Shown here: one piece after another, positions 47,107 through 58,825 of the stretch
Layout: each line of letters starts with the position of its first letter
Numbering within the stretch: the stretch's first letter is position 1
From: Riptortus pedestris
Lineage: Eukaryota; Arthropoda; Insecta; Hemiptera; Alydidae
Reading direction: 5' to 3'
Assembly (NCBI GenBank): GCA_019009955.1
Contig: CM032232.1
Span: 142,546,501-142,610,500 of the forward strand
DNA length: 64,000 bases
Position numbers and translations under genes: made by a program
Notes under the pieces: generated by a model
Database searches by the model: none
Seen by the model: the letters and a program-made list of their open reading frames with translations, nothing else
What the model was told of the DNA's origin: nothing

Positions 47107-47580
47107 TGTCAGGTATGTCTAGATAATTCCCCTTTGAAGTTTACCGCACGGCTATAAAAGTGGCTCAGCTCGTCCTGAGTTTTATTTTTGTTCTCAGCTC
47201 TCTTCAAGCGATCAACCGTGCTTTCAGTGTAGCTTTAGTGAACAGTGCGTTTTAGTTGCAGTGCGGTAAAGTATTTTATGGGAAGAACTGTGTTGTGCCT
47301 TGACTCTGTAAAGAACAGTATAGTGCCGTGTTTAAGTAAAGGACAGTGCAATGCCATTATCTTAGCAAGGATCAGTGCAGTGCAGTGTTTTCGTGAACTT
47401 CAGTGATCTTGAGTGAGTTAGTGGACTGTGTAATAAGAACAGTGAAGCTATCAGAGCATACTGTGAGTAGTAGTTAAGAATAATTAACCAAGTGTGTATT
47501 TTTAAATAAATTGTGCAATGATAGAAACTCTGAAGCTTGTGTTTGTTTAATTTTGGAATACAAAAGCACTCTTATAAACA
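47107..47580 (+). promoter_or_regulatory. TATA-box promoter region, possibly a solo LTR
   Basis: GGCTATAAAAGTGGCTCAG (TATA at 47153) is followed by a GC-richer leader with repeated CAGTG words and, 350 bp on, AATAAA (47505) and a TG-rich stretch. It begins TGTCAGG. A promoter, leader and poly(A) signal in one 450-bp unit without an ORF is the layout of an LTR. No primer-binding site or target duplication was found, so LTR status is inferred. It is on the strand opposite to dlg1. Confidence 0.4.
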
Positions 47581-47584
47581 ACTT

Positions 47585-49330
47585 TTATTAAAGATTTTGT
47601 AATAAATGTAACTATATATACATACTAAGTAGTAGTTTAAAGCAAAGAATATTAAATTTCTCGAAGGGTTACCATCTAAACCAGTATATTATGTTTTTTT
47701 CGCTTCACATTGGGGCTTTGTATGTTTTAGAAGAGGTCTTACAACCTTTAAATCTTTAATCCGAACTCATTTATATTTCCTACATGTGGCAGGTTTCACG
47801 GGAACTGACATGTAACATTTTCGACTCAGAAGGTTCAGTCGGATTTTGTTGTCTTAAACCTCAAAATTGGTCAAAAATGTGTTTAAAACTCATTAGAAAT
47901 TACGTAGTAGATAGCACATCAAACTTTGAAGAGATTTGAAAGATTTCATCATATCATAATAAAGTTAAAAACCAAAGTCTGTTAAGCAGGAGATGTGTAA
48001 TTAAAGGTTTTTCTGAGGGACATACAATTTAGGGAATAGATTTCAGTTTCGTCATCCAAGACGTATTAATTTTTAGCATCATGACAAAATAAAACACGAT
48101 AGCTCAGAAGGTCTCAAACCACAAGGTTAACAGAAAGTTAAACAAAGGCAGATTACACAATAATCCTGTTTAGAGGTATAGTGAAGCATGTACAACAGTG
48201 AACTCTAATATCTAATACAATTATTAAAAAAGGGGAACCAAATTATTAACTAATAAGACAGACAAAAAAATTACTTAAAAGTAACAGAATATATTTTATA
48301 TTAATTTCAATAATTAAATAAAATAAAAACCTAAGCTCACCCCATAGAAATTATAATTGATTCAACAAGAGTTTTTCTTGCTAACAAAACATTACATCTA
48401 TTATTACTTCACACTTTGTATTTGACTTTGACAGAGGTTTAAAGAAATTTTGTCATGAGAGCAACCTTAACAGCTGGTTTTTCTAAAGAAACACCACTGA
48501 AAGGTACTAGTAGCATGGTAACACCTCCGAGAAATTAGATATAATTGCTTGTAACAACCAACCTAACTTGAACCTTTTAACTAGTCATTCCTAAAAGTTT
48601 TAGCTTGATTAACTCATAACATAAAATCTAAATTTGATTGGTTTTGTTACAGTCATGTAATCCATGATTCATTACAACTTAAAATCGAGCAAATCCACTT
48701 CCAAGCTAGACTGGATGAGAATCACTTCCAAATGCAAATTACAATTCAACTTTTAACATAATAATAATTTAGAGTCAAATAAAAGCCCTTATCAATAGGA
48801 GAGGATCTAAACTCGTCTCAGTTAATTTATAAAAAAAATATTAAGGAAAATAAAAGTTTTACCACATCCACCATATTCATCTGACTTGTAGCCAACTCAT
48901 TAATATTTTTCAGACGTATAAAGGATTTTCAAAATTAAAATACTTTCAAGTGAAAATGAGAGGAAATTTGATTCATCTATCACATAGATTCAAAGCTAAT
49001 AAGTTTCTTTGAAGAAGGGGAACCAAATACTTGTTGCGCATTGGGAGAAATATAATGAGGCTTATTAAATCGATTTTGGATAAAATTATGTTAAAGCAGT
49101 TTTATTTTTTTTCATTTGCCTCATTCACCAGAAATTAACATATTTTCCAATGAAATATTATTACTTTCCATAAGAGGAGTAAGTGTTAAACTGTGAATTT
49201 TGAAATCACTCCAACTATATTCAAGAACTATGGCTAATAGGCACATTTAAACTAATACAATGAGAAAATAAAAATGCCTATGAATGATTTGAATGAAACT
49301 AGCTAATGGAATGAGTTACATTATTATGGT
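47585..49330. other. intron sequence without recognised feature
   Basis: AT-rich, no coding pattern. Ends at an A-rich run (49331-49366). Confidence 0.45.
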
Positions 49331-49381
49331 AAAAAAAAAAAAAAGAAAAAAAAAAGAAAAAAAAGATGAAACTGGTTTTAC

Positions 49382-49539
49382 CTGACATATAAGCTTCGTT
49401 TCTGCGACGTTCTAAGTAGCGTACTAGTACTGTGCATTTGCTGTGACATCGCTTGCTTCAGATCGTGGATTCTTGCCTCAAAGCGGTTGTACTCTTCAGG
49501 CCTATACTGGGCGACTATAACTACCTCTTGTCCTGCACC
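49382..49539 (-). CDS. dlg1: dlg1 exon: end of PDZ3 and linker to SH3
   Basis: Fifty-two codons plus two nucleotides. It starts with [18 protein letters not shown], the last PDZ3 strand, and continues through [12 protein letters not shown] to [12 protein letters not shown], the conserved lead into SH3. The acceptor is TTTGTTTAG; the donor is AG before GTAAAA, a weak match. A T-rich run in transcript sense (49331-49366 here) lies about 16 nt after the donor, an arrangement in other genes bound by TIA-1-type factors that help weak donors. Phases match both neighbours: the AG joins the A of the next exon to make Arg. Confidence 0.95.
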
Positions 49540-49726
49540 CTAAACAAATATAATCCACATTGAAACACTCAAAATTAATAACTCTCTAAAGGTTAACAAC
49601 ACAATTTATACAGGAACTCACAAGAATGTAGCAGAATTAAGTTTAAATATTATAATAGTATAGTTTTTAGTAATAAATCAGTAAGCTATATGATGAGTTA
49701 TAATCTAGTTAAGGGCTGAGTCTAAA

Positions 49727-50015
49727 GGGCTCAGGTTAGCCATGTGAGATAAAGTGTTACCTTTAATCTCACATAGTAAATTTAGAGTGGCAAGTTCGAT
49801 TCCCGTTTGAGCAATAAAACTTTATTTAGAGGCAAACTCATTAAATAAAATGTTTAGTCCCACCCTGGTTAGAAAAGAAACCTAACCAGTAGATAACCGG
49901 TTCCAATTAGCCATTTTAACAAAATCAACTAGAACTAGAAAAGGGTGGTAACTTGTAGATAACCCATCCCAATTAGCGATATCAGCAAAACGTGGACGTT
50001 AATAAATAATAATAG
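49727..50015 (+). repeat. tRNA-like SINE family 1, copy and a half
   Basis: 'GGTTAGCCATGTGAGATAAA', GCAAGTTCGATTCCCGTTTG, body to about 49925, then a second body 'AGAAAAGGGTGGTAACTTGT' and tail. It borders the satellite array. Confidence 0.78.
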
Positions 50016-50029
50016 TAATCACCTAGTTA

Positions 50030-51462
50030 ACAATAGGTTGAGCTAAAGTATGGTTAGTAATAAAATGCTTAGTTACAATCTAAGTTAGCAATAAGTTGAG
50101 CTATAACGTGTTAAGTAATAAAATGCTGAGGTATAATCTAGTTAGCATTAGGTTAAGCAATAACCTAGTTAGCAATAAGAAGTTGAGGTTTAAACTAGTC
50201 AGTATTAGGTTGAGTTATAACATGAATAGTAATAAAATGTTGAGGTATAGCTCACATAGCAATAACTTCAGCTAGAACCTGGTTAGCAATAAAACGGTAA
50301 GGTCTAATCTAGTTAGCATTAGGTTAAGCAATAACCCAGTCAGCAATAAGATGTTGAGGTTAAAACGAGTCAGCATTAGGTTGAGTTATATAATGAATAG
50401 TAATAAAATGTTGAGGTATAGCTCACATAGCAATAACTTCAGCTAGAACCTGGTTAGCAATAAAACGGTAAGGTCTAATCTAGTTAGCATTAAATTGAGC
50501 TATAACCTAGTTAGCAAAAAGATGTTGAGGTTTAAACTAGTCAGCATTAGGTTGAGTTATAACATGGTTAGTAATAAAATGCTAAGGTATAGATTACATA
50601 GCAATAACTTCAGCTACAACCTGGTTAGCAATAAAATGTTGAGGCTTAATCTAATTAGTATTAAATTGAGCTATAACCTAGTTAGCAAAAAGATGACGAG
50701 GTTTAAACTAGTCAGCATTAGGTTAAGTAATACATGGTTAGTAATAAAATGCTAAGATATAGCATAGTTAGTAATAACTTCAGCTACAACCTGGTTAGCA
50801 ATAAAATGTTGAGGCTTAATTTAGTTAGCATTAGGTTGAGCTATAACCCAGTTAGCAATAAGATGTTGAGGTTTAATCTAGTTAGCATCAGGTTGAGCTA
50901 TAACATGGTTTAGTAATAAAATGCTTAGGTACAACCTAGTTAGTGATAAGCTGAACTATAACATGGTTAGCTATAACATATAACCTAGTCATCAAGAAGT
51001 TGAGCTCTAACATGGTTAATAATAAAATACTAAGGTAGTTAGCAATAACTTGGGCACAACCTAGTTAGCAATAAGATGTTGAGGTTTAATCTAGTTAGCA
51101 TTAGGTTGAAATATAACATGGTTAGCAACAAAATGTTGAGCTATAATCTAGTTAGTGAATGAGTTATAACATAGCTATACAATGTGGAGTTACAATTTAG
51201 TTAGCTGTAGGTAAAGTATAAGTATAAGTCTGTAATAAATGATGAGTAATAATTTAGTTAACGATAGGCTGAGCTATAACCTAATCAGCAATAAAATTTT
51301 GAAATATAACCTAGTTAGGTATAAGTTGAGCTATAATCTAGTTGGCAATAAAATGTTGAGCTACAATCTAGTTAGTGGTTGGCTGAGCTATAACATGGTT
51401 AGTAATAACATGTTAAGATATAACCTAGTTAGCAATAAGATGAGTTATAACCTAGTTAGGCT
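50030..51462. repeat. satellite array, about 28-bp unit in a 171-bp higher-order repeat
   Basis: Degenerate monomers of the type GTTGAGCTATAACCTAGTTAG plus CAATAA. The marker AATAACTTCAGCTA recurs at 50261, 50432, 50603 and 50773, giving a 171, 171 and 170 bp period, that is six monomers. Short open frames (SYNLVSNKML...) come from the repeat and are not genes. The array ends about 95 nt from the donor of the PDZ3 exon. Confidence 0.9.
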
Positions 51463-51555
51463 ATAAAATAGTTTCTCATATAGCCAAACATAAAAAATTA
51501 TTTTGGGACAAATTAAATTTTCTATTACAATATATATTTGTGAATATAAGAATAC

Positions 51556-51769
51556 CTTGAGAGCAGCAGCAGCCTCCTCATGAGTAGCAGAGCTAAGGTC
51601 CTGGCCATTGACCGACAGGAGCCTGTCACCTCTGCGGAGGTCTCCTGACAGATCTGCAGGTCCCCCAGCCAGGATGTATGATACAAATATGCCTTCTCCA
51701 TCTTCACCGCCTACTATATTGAACCCCAGCCCCGATGTTCCTTTGTTCAGCACAATAGTCCTCGGCTCC
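51556..51769 (-). CDS. dlg1: dlg1 exon: third PDZ domain
   Basis: This exon encodes 71 residues, almost a whole PDZ domain, which binds C-terminal peptides of membrane proteins. The carboxylate-binding loop GLGF is visible in [15 protein letters not shown]. The second helix [10 protein letters not shown] carries the histidine typical of class I PDZ domains, which prefer S/T-X-V ends. It starts after TTTTGCAG with one nucleotide completing an Arg codon (REPRTIV) and ends at CTCAAG before GTATTC, phase 0. The next exon, 2 kb away, continues as [12 protein letters not shown], as in other Dlg proteins. The intron on the donor side is filled by a tandem satellite starting about 95 nt away. Clear assignment. 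Confidence 0.96.
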
Positions 51770-51845
51770 CTGCAAAACAAACACAAAATAAGAGAATATT
51801 AAAACTGTTTTGAAAATTAAATTGCAATAATAATTGTGAATCGGG

Positions 51846-52160
51846 GCTTATGTTAACCATGTGAGTTAAATTGTTGCTATTAACCAGGACTTGTGAGTTC
51901 GATTCCCACCTGGGCAATAGGAATTTATTTAGTTAGGGACTCATTAAATAAAATCCTTAGGCCCACCCTGGCTAGAAAAGGGTGGTAACATGTAGATAGC
52001 CTTAGTAGCAAAATGTGGATATCAATAAATAATAAATAAATAATCGTGAATTGTGAGCTCAGGTTGGCCATGCAAGTTAAGGACATGGTAAACCTAGAGT
52101 GGCGGGTTCGACTACCGCCTGGGCAATAGGAATCTAGTTAGAGGAAAACTCATTAAACAA
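51846..52160 (+). repeat. tRNA-like SINE family 1, two copies in tandem
   Basis: First copy 51846-52050 with GTGAGTTCGATTCCCACCTG; second 52062-52160, a shortened head GGCGGGTTCGACTACCGCCT. They lie about 80 nt upstream (transcript sense) of the PDZ3 acceptor. Confidence 0.78.
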
Positions 52161-52164
52161 ATCC

Positions 52165-52527
52165 TTCGAATAAAAGTCTGTCATAGCATGGGGCTGCAGA
52201 AACTAAGCAGACTTCCCAAATGCTGGTATGGCACACTAATGATCTTATCTCACAATATATTTTATACTTCTAAGTAAAAATCTGATGAGTGAAAGTGGGG
52301 GTTTACTGCAACCAAGAATATCTTTGCTTAATGTTTGAGTTAATAGAAAATCTTTAGAACAGCAATGGTAGAAGCTTTAAAAGATTGGTTCTATAAAATT
52401 TTTCGATAAGACTCATAATAATTAAGATATTGTGATTTTTCGGATTGGACATTAGAAAAAGTTTGTCCAAAAACACATCATGAATAAAACATCAGCAGCT
52501 AATTTTCCTTAAGGGAAATCTGCTTAA
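52165..52527 (+). mobile_element. family A element, short internally deleted copy
   Basis: Left end AAAAGTCTGTCATAGCATGG and right end CCTTAAGGGAAATCTGCTTA, with most of the middle gone. Confidence 0.65.
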
Positions 52528-53487
52528 AATATAGGCAAATATAGCGCCGAAAGATCTATATGTGGTATAAATTTGAAAGTACATCATGTTCCCCATAGGA
52601 AGAGTGATGCTAAAACACATTATTGACTGTTCCCCCAATACATTTACTATATCTAAGTAAAAATTCTGTGAGAAGTAGTGGGTATTTACTGACAGCGGAA
52701 AAGAAGAAAGTGTGAATAACTTGCTTAATATTTAAGCTACAAAAAATGGATAGAAGGCATCAATAGTTTAACAAGGTTGATTCTATAACATATTTTGATA
52801 CGACAGATAAGAACAAAGATATTCTAAATTTTCTAAATTCCGTCCTCTAACCCCCCTCACCACCCACCCTGTTACTGGTTCTATTTCAGCCACTAACGAC
52901 TATTAACTTCAATGTTGAACTAAACGGTTAAATATCAATTATGGTATAAATCAAATAAAACTTTTCGCCTAAAGAATTGAAATCAAGATTGTTGACATCA
53001 TAACACAATGTATTTGCATTTATCTCACAAAGTCCAAGTTGAATGAGATCAATATTTGGCCATTAAACTTCAAATAAAGTGCTTCATAATATAACAACTA
53101 ATTGTTAATTTGACATGAGTAGGAGTGGGGGGTTAGTGAAGGGTGAAAACTAAAAAATGACAATATCTCGGTTAATAATCGAGATAGTGAAAAAATACAT
53201 ATAACAACTTTTATAGAACATTTAATTTGCAATACGATTGATTCTATAGATTTTTTTCTACGACATATAACAAGGGAGATATTTCGAAATTCACCCCCTC
53301 CCACTCGTCCGATTTCATTCGTTAACGTACTTTTTTTTTTATTATTATTATTTTGATAAAACGTTTAAATATCCAGTTTGATAACGATCAAACAAAAATT
53401 GCGACCGTAAGAGCGTTAACAGACAAGTATATCGACAGTATTCATCAGCAACCTCGTATGTAAAAAAAAATTACTTTTACAGGAGAT

Positions 53488-55928
53488 ATAAAAAAAGTCC
53501 GTCACGCAGGGGCTGCGTAAACTAAGCAGATTTCCCACGTGAAGTTTTACAATAGAGAAATCTGCCTAATGACAACTGTAGTAGTAAGAAACCTCTAAAC
53601 CTAAAACATTATTTAGGGCGTAATAACCCAGTAGTTTCTAGCCCCAAAAAACAGTTAACCTAACCTCTAAACCTATTCACGAGGGACGAATAATTACGAA
53701 AACGGCCACCAGAGGTCACGGCGGAAAGTGCGAACATAGCCACTACTGCCGAGCACATGCAGAATACAAATGCAAATATCTCAGTTAATACTCAAGATAG
53801 AGAATAAATGTATAGAACAATATTTATAGTAAATTTAATTTGCAATAAGATTGACTCTGTAATATTTTTCGATCCGACGTATAGTAACGAAGATATTTCG
53901 AATTTTCGAAAATCCTCCCCTCTAAACCCCCCCTCCCACTGGTCCGATTTCAGCCGTTAACGAACTTGATCTTTCTTTTTACATAAAACGACTAAATATC
54001 GAGTTTGGTAACGATCAAACAAAAATTGCGGCCGCTAGAGCGGTAACAGACAAATATATAGATATACTAGCTCAGATACCCGGCTTCGCCCGGGAATTGA
54101 TTTGAGGCTGAATGGTGATGGTATTTTTTTGGCAAGGCTTTAATTTGCACAATATTTTGACATTTACCCGTCCCAGTGTTTAGGGTTAATTCCCGTTGTT
54201 GGCATTTGTTAATAATAAATTTAATTTTTTATGTAAGTCTTCACTGTCCTCCAAATTGTCATATTTCCCGTAGACAAATAGACAATGAAATATCGCGAAT
54301 TTTTATTTCAGGCCTCCCTTATAACCCCCACTCCCGTTCTAACCTAAAAATTTTAATATAGCTTATAATCATGGAAGAATTAATGCTAATTGACATACCG
54401 AGTTTTTGTAAGTTCGGTTTACTCGTGTTGCTCAATGAAATCGTTGACTCCCGCTTTAGTTTATAGTGTATATCTCGTTTATACTTTGTTAAAAGACAAA
54501 AATGAATATGACAAAAGTTACTCTAAATAACAAAATAAACAACTTTTGTTATGTTCATATTTGCCGAAAATGCAATAAGAAACGAAATACCGCTATTTTT
54601 AAATTCAGGCCTCCCTTATAACCCCCACTCCTGCCCGTCCCTAGAAATGTTAGTATGGCTTATTATAAGGAAGGCGTTAGTGCTAATTCACATACCGAGT
54701 TTGGTTTAGTTCGGTTGAGTCTTTTGTGCCAAATAAAATTGTGGACTCCCGCTATAGTTTTTAGCGTATAACTCATTTATACTTCCGTATACGGCAAAAG
54801 TGTATGTAACAAAAGTTACTGTAAATAACAAAATAAACAACTTTAGTTATGTGCATATTTGCCGAAACCCCAATAGGAAACGAAATATCACTATATTTAA
54901 TTTCAGACCTCCCTTATAACCCCCACTCCTGCCCGTCCCTAGAAATGTTAGTATGGCTTATTGTAAGGAAGTCGCTAGTGCTAATTCACATACCGAGTTT
55001 GGTTTAGTTCGGTTGAGTGTTTTGTGCCAAATAAAATTGGTGACTCCCGCTATAATGTTTAGCGCATAACTCATTTATACTTAGGTATACGACAAAAGTC
55101 CTATATAAGAAAAGTTAGTCTAAATAACAAAATAGATAACTTTTGTTAAGTGAATATTTGCCGAAAAACCAATAGGAAACGAAAAATCGCTATTTTTAAT
55201 TTCAGCCCTCCCTTATAACCCCCACTCCTGCCCGTCCCTAGAAATGTTAGTATGGCTTATTATAAGGAAGACGTTAGTGCTAAATCACATACCGAGTTTG
55301 GTTTAGTTCGGTTGAGTTTTTTGTGCCAAATAAAATTGCTGACTTCCGCAGTAGTTTGTAACGTATAACTCATTTATACTTAGCTATACGACAAAAGTGT
55401 ATATAACAAAAGTTACTCTAAATAACAAATTAAACAACTTTTATTATGTGCATAATTGCCAAAAATGCAATAGGAAACGAAATATCACTATTTTTAATTT
55501 CAGGCCTCCCTTATAACCCCCACTCCTGTTCGTCTCAGAGAATATTAACATAGCCTAAAGTCTAAGTTGGGTTAGTAGTAATACACATACCAAGTTTCAT
55601 AAAATTCGGTTCAGCCGTTTATGCGTGAAAAGGTAACAAACAAACAAACAAATAAACAAACAAACAAACAAACAGACACCAAAGAAACAAAATGCAGTTA
55701 TGGTGTCTATGACATGTGAAACGAAAAGTTATCGTGAAATTTCGCGAAAAAAATCAATGTACAGACAGAGGTTACAATTTTATATATATATAGATATATA
55801 CAGTTTTGAACGGACCTCATTTTCGTCATCTCCTGGGTAGGATCGATGGACATTTGAAGAAAAATTTCGAAAATTCCGTCATGAGTACAACCTCAATAGC
55901 TGATTTCCCTTAAGGGAAATCTGTTAAA
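53488..55928 (+). mobile_element. inner family A copy, nearly complete, split by a Helitron
   Basis: Left end AAAAAAGTCCGTCACGCAGG, full left half to CGGTAACAGACAAATATATA, Helitron at 54067-55794, then CAGTTTTGAACGGACCTCAT and the terminal hairpin to AGGGAAATCTGTTAA. One of the best-preserved copies. Confidence 0.82.
54067..55794 (-). mobile_element. non-autonomous Helitron with internal tandem repeats
   Basis: On the minus strand it begins TCTATATATATAAAATTGTA and ends with the hairpin CCCGGGCGAAGCCGGG, then TATCTGAGCTAG at 54067, then T: the canonical Helitron 5'-TC and hairpin-CTAG 3' end with A/T insertion. The interior has tandem units of about 298 bp (CTCCCTTATAACCCCCACTC recurs at 54311, 54608, 54906, 55205 and 55503). 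No Rep/helicase ORF. Confidence 0.85.
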
Positions 55929-56202
55929 ACTGATTAAATCATTCAGTAAATGAAAATATTTATATATTACTTCCAATTATCTCCAAGTACAGGTGAATAA
56001 TATAAAATAAATTCGAATACAGGCATGACACAGAACATCAGTAACAGTACAATTAATATAAATTTGCAAAAATAAGGATTTATCATTTTTATGTCATACA
56101 AGGTTGCTGATCAACACTATTGATATGTAGTGTTGAACGGTCCTTATTTTCGTCATCTCCTGAGTAGGATCGATGGACATAAGAGGGAAATCTGCTAATA
56201 AA

Positions 56203-56641
56203 AAAAGTCCGTCAGGGGCTGCGTAAATTAAGCAGATTTCCCACGTGAAGTTTTACAATAGAGAAATTTCAGAATAGAGAGCCAAACGGGGCCCGAACTA
56301 GCTCACGACTAGACTCGAAGTTAGCCGATCTCAACTCAGAAGCTGAAAAAAGAAAAATGCAAATATCTCGGTTAATATTCAAGATACAGAATAGTTGTAT
56401 ATAACAATATTTATAGTAAATTTCATTTGTAATAAGATTGATCCTGTACAAGTTTTCGATCCGACAAATAGTAACGGAGATATTTCGAATTTTCGAAAAT
56501 CCTAACCCTTTAAATCCCCCCTCCCCGTGGTCCGATTTCAGCCGTTAACGAACTTGATCTTTCTTATTACATAAAACGACTAAATATCGAGTTTGGTAAC
56601 GATCAAACAAAATTTGCGACCGCTAGAGCGGTAACAGACAA

Positions 56642-56673
<32 letters not shown>

Positions 56674-56680
56674 ATATATC

Positions 56681-56716
<36 letters not shown>

Positions 56717-56833
56717 CAGTTTTGAATGGACATCATTTTCGTCACCTACTAGGTAGGATCGATGGACATTTGAAGAAAAAATTCGAAAATTCCGTCATGA
56801 GTACAACCTCAATAGCGGGAATCTGCTAAAACA
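56203..56833 (+). mobile_element. family A element, plus strand, head-to-tail with the outer copy
   Basis: AAAAAAGTCCGTCAGGGGCT to GCGGGAATCTGCTAA, TA block 56641-56717. It starts within 10 bp of the end of the outer copy. The terminal hairpin has lost its left arm. Confidence 0.78.
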
Positions 56834-56958
56834 GAAGTTGCTCCTCAAAGAGTGCCATCAGCTACGACAATCTCGGGAGTAGAATAGGGTAGCAGCATAC
56901 ATCTTTCACTTTATTCGAGGAATTGTTATTATTAAAGTGCAGGACAATTTCAATTTTA

Positions 56959-57578
56959 TTAGCAGATTTCCCCTTAGGGAAATCAGCTATTGAGGTCGTA
57001 CTCATGACGCGATTTTCGAAAACTTTCTTCAAATGTCCATCGATCCTACCCAGGAGATGACGAAAATGAGGTCCGTTCAAAATTATATATATATATATGT
57101 ATTTGTCTGTTAACGCTCTAGCGGTCGCAATTTTTGTTTGATCGTTACCATTCATATTTAAGCGTTTTACGTAAAAAGAGAGATCAAGTTCGTTAATGGC
57201 TGAAATCGGACCAGTGGGAGGGATGGTTTAGAGGGGGAATTCAAAATATCTCCGTTATTATGCGTCGGATCGAAAAATTGTATAGAATCAATCTTATTGT
57301 AAATTAAATTTACTATAAATATTGTTATATACATTTATTCTGTATCTTGAATATTAACCGAGATATTTGCATTTGTATTGTGTGTATGGTCGACGGAACC
57401 CCGCCATGTTCCGGACTCTCCGCCGAGAGCTCTGGTGGCCGTTTCCAGAACTATTCGTCCCTCGTGAATAGGTTTAGAGATCCCTTCCTACTACAGCTGT
57501 TATTAGGCGGATTTCTCTATTGTAAAACTTCACGTGGGAAATCTGCTTAGTTTACGCAGCCCCTGCGTGACGGACTTT
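56959..57578 (-). mobile_element. family A element, minus strand, near-complete short form
   Basis: TTAGCAGATTTCCCCTTAGG to CACGTGGGAAATCTGCTTAG and GTGACGGACTTTTTTT, with a very short TA block (57085-57099) and both end structures. A good model for the consensus. Confidence 0.82.
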
Positions 57579-57924
57579 TTTTAACTTGTAGTTAGTAGAA
57601 AGAGATTGCTTTTGCTCGGTTCGGGCCAATTTCTCATTGCTCCAGTTCTAGCCAGGGGCTTATCTTCCATCTTCAAATATGATGTCGACACCCCGATAGA
57701 GAGGATATGAGGCAAGGGATATAATGTTGGAACCGATATAAAATCCCGTGTTAGTTAGTAGGCGCGGCAACTGGTTTCCAAAGGAGATTGCAAACATGTA
57801 CAAATAGACTGTTGCTAGTCTCAAGCAATTTACCTCATAAGATTGGATACTAACAACTACAGGGGTTTCCGCTCACGAAACGGCTCGGCGTGTCAAACAG
57901 ACTGGGAGAATTAAATATTAAGGC

Positions 57925-58677
57925 CGTCACGCAGGGGCTGCGTAAACTAAGCAGATTTCCCTCGTGCTAGTATGGCACACTGGTTATCACATCTCGCCAA
58001 CAATTCATTGTTTCTCTCGTAATAAGAAGCCTTTAGCAGCATCTGGAAAGTACTTAGTAATTATAGTTATAATCAGACGATTGTAAGTGGGGGTCTACAT
58101 AACAAAAGTCCGTCACGCTTGGGCTACGTTGACAATGCAGATTTCCCACGCGCGCCACGTATTTGCATTTATCTCGAATCGTAAAAGTTCAATGAAAACA
58201 ATATTTGGTATTTAGGCTTCAAATAAAGTGCTTCATAATATAACACAGCTTATAATTACAGCTTATTGTTACTTTTACATGAGTAGGAGTGAGGATTCCC
58301 TGAAGGCCGAAAACTAAAAAAATGCAAATATCTCCGTTAATTCTAAAGACAAAGAATAAAGGTATAGACAATATTTATAGAACCTTTTATTGTCTATAAA
58401 ATTGATTCTTCGAGTTTTCGTAATTCTCCCCCATCTTCTCCGACTTGGTCGATTCCAGCCATTAACGAACCCAACCTTTAGTTTTGTATGAAAAGCTTAT
58501 ATATGAAGTTTGGTTACGGTCAAATAAGAATTCCGACCGATAGACAAGTATATATATAATTTTGAACGGACCTAATTTTTGAAATCTCCTGGGTAGGATC
58601 GATGGGCATTTGAGGAATTTCTTTTCGAAAATCGCGCCATGAGTACGACCTCAAATTCTCAAAAGAGAAATCTGCTA
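57925..58677 (+). mobile_element. family A elements, plus strand: left-end fragment and a variant copy
   Basis: 57925 GTCACGCAGGGGCTGCGTAA with a short left part, then a second start at 58107 (GTCCGTCACGCTTGGGCTAC) with the variant left half, minimal TA block near 58552 and an end AGAGAAATCTGCTAA. Confidence 0.72.
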
Positions 58678-58825
58678 AAATATATATTGCTTAATAATCC
58701 AGATTAAAAAAAAAAATGTATTCAAGATCAATTGTAGAAAATTAAAACCACAACAATATTGGTTATATGAACTAATTCAGACCAACTCATAGTAACCGAG
58801 ATATTGGTCTTTCAAATATTCCAAT

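Larger units (their letters stand above)
6445..51769 (-). other. dlg1: dlg1 gene, 3' portion (PDZ3 to stop codon), 9 core exons plus 2 optional mini-exons
   Basis: This is the MAGUK scaffold discs large, which organises septate junctions, cell polarity and synapses at the cytoplasmic face of the membrane. Domain order in the window is PDZ3, SH3, hook, GUK. Exon lengths and phases join without error: nine core exons total 1357 nt, that is one nucleotide of a split codon plus 452 codons including the stop. Introns run from about 1.3 to over 10 kb and are packed with transposons. The first exon here begins inside a codon, so PDZ1, PDZ2, any L27 domain and the promoter lie at higher coordinates or beyond the window. 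Family identity is certain from the motifs; the symbol follows Drosophila usage. Confidence 0.96.
53430..56127. mobile_element. TIR element inserted in the outer family A copy
   Basis: Ends CAGTATTCATCAGCAACCTC at 53435 and, reversed from 56125, TAGTGTTGATCAGCAACCTT are imperfect inverted repeats of about 30 bp. Its own interior is short (53465-53487 and 55930-56090) because another family A copy sits inside. No coding region. Confidence 0.5.
52528..56196 (+). mobile_element. outer family A copy split by nested elements
   Basis: Left half to 53428 (variant left part, GACCGTAAGAGCGTTAACAG), right half 56128-56196 (TGTTGAACGGTCCTTATTTT, GAGGGAAATCTGCTAA). Everything between is inserted into its TA block. 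The left start is unclear. Confidence 0.6.

Noticed and set aside
50030..51462. CRISPR-like regular repeats
   Set aside because: There are no unique spacers and the units are contiguous. The host is a eukaryote.
50495..51466. Repetitive frames SYNLVSNKML and similar
   Set aside because: They are translations of the 28-bp satellite. With the unit length not a multiple of 3 and stops between runs, a protein is unlikely.
51608..51802. Plus-strand frame over the PDZ3 exon
   Set aside because: It is a shadow of the dlg1 PDZ3 exon on the minus strand.
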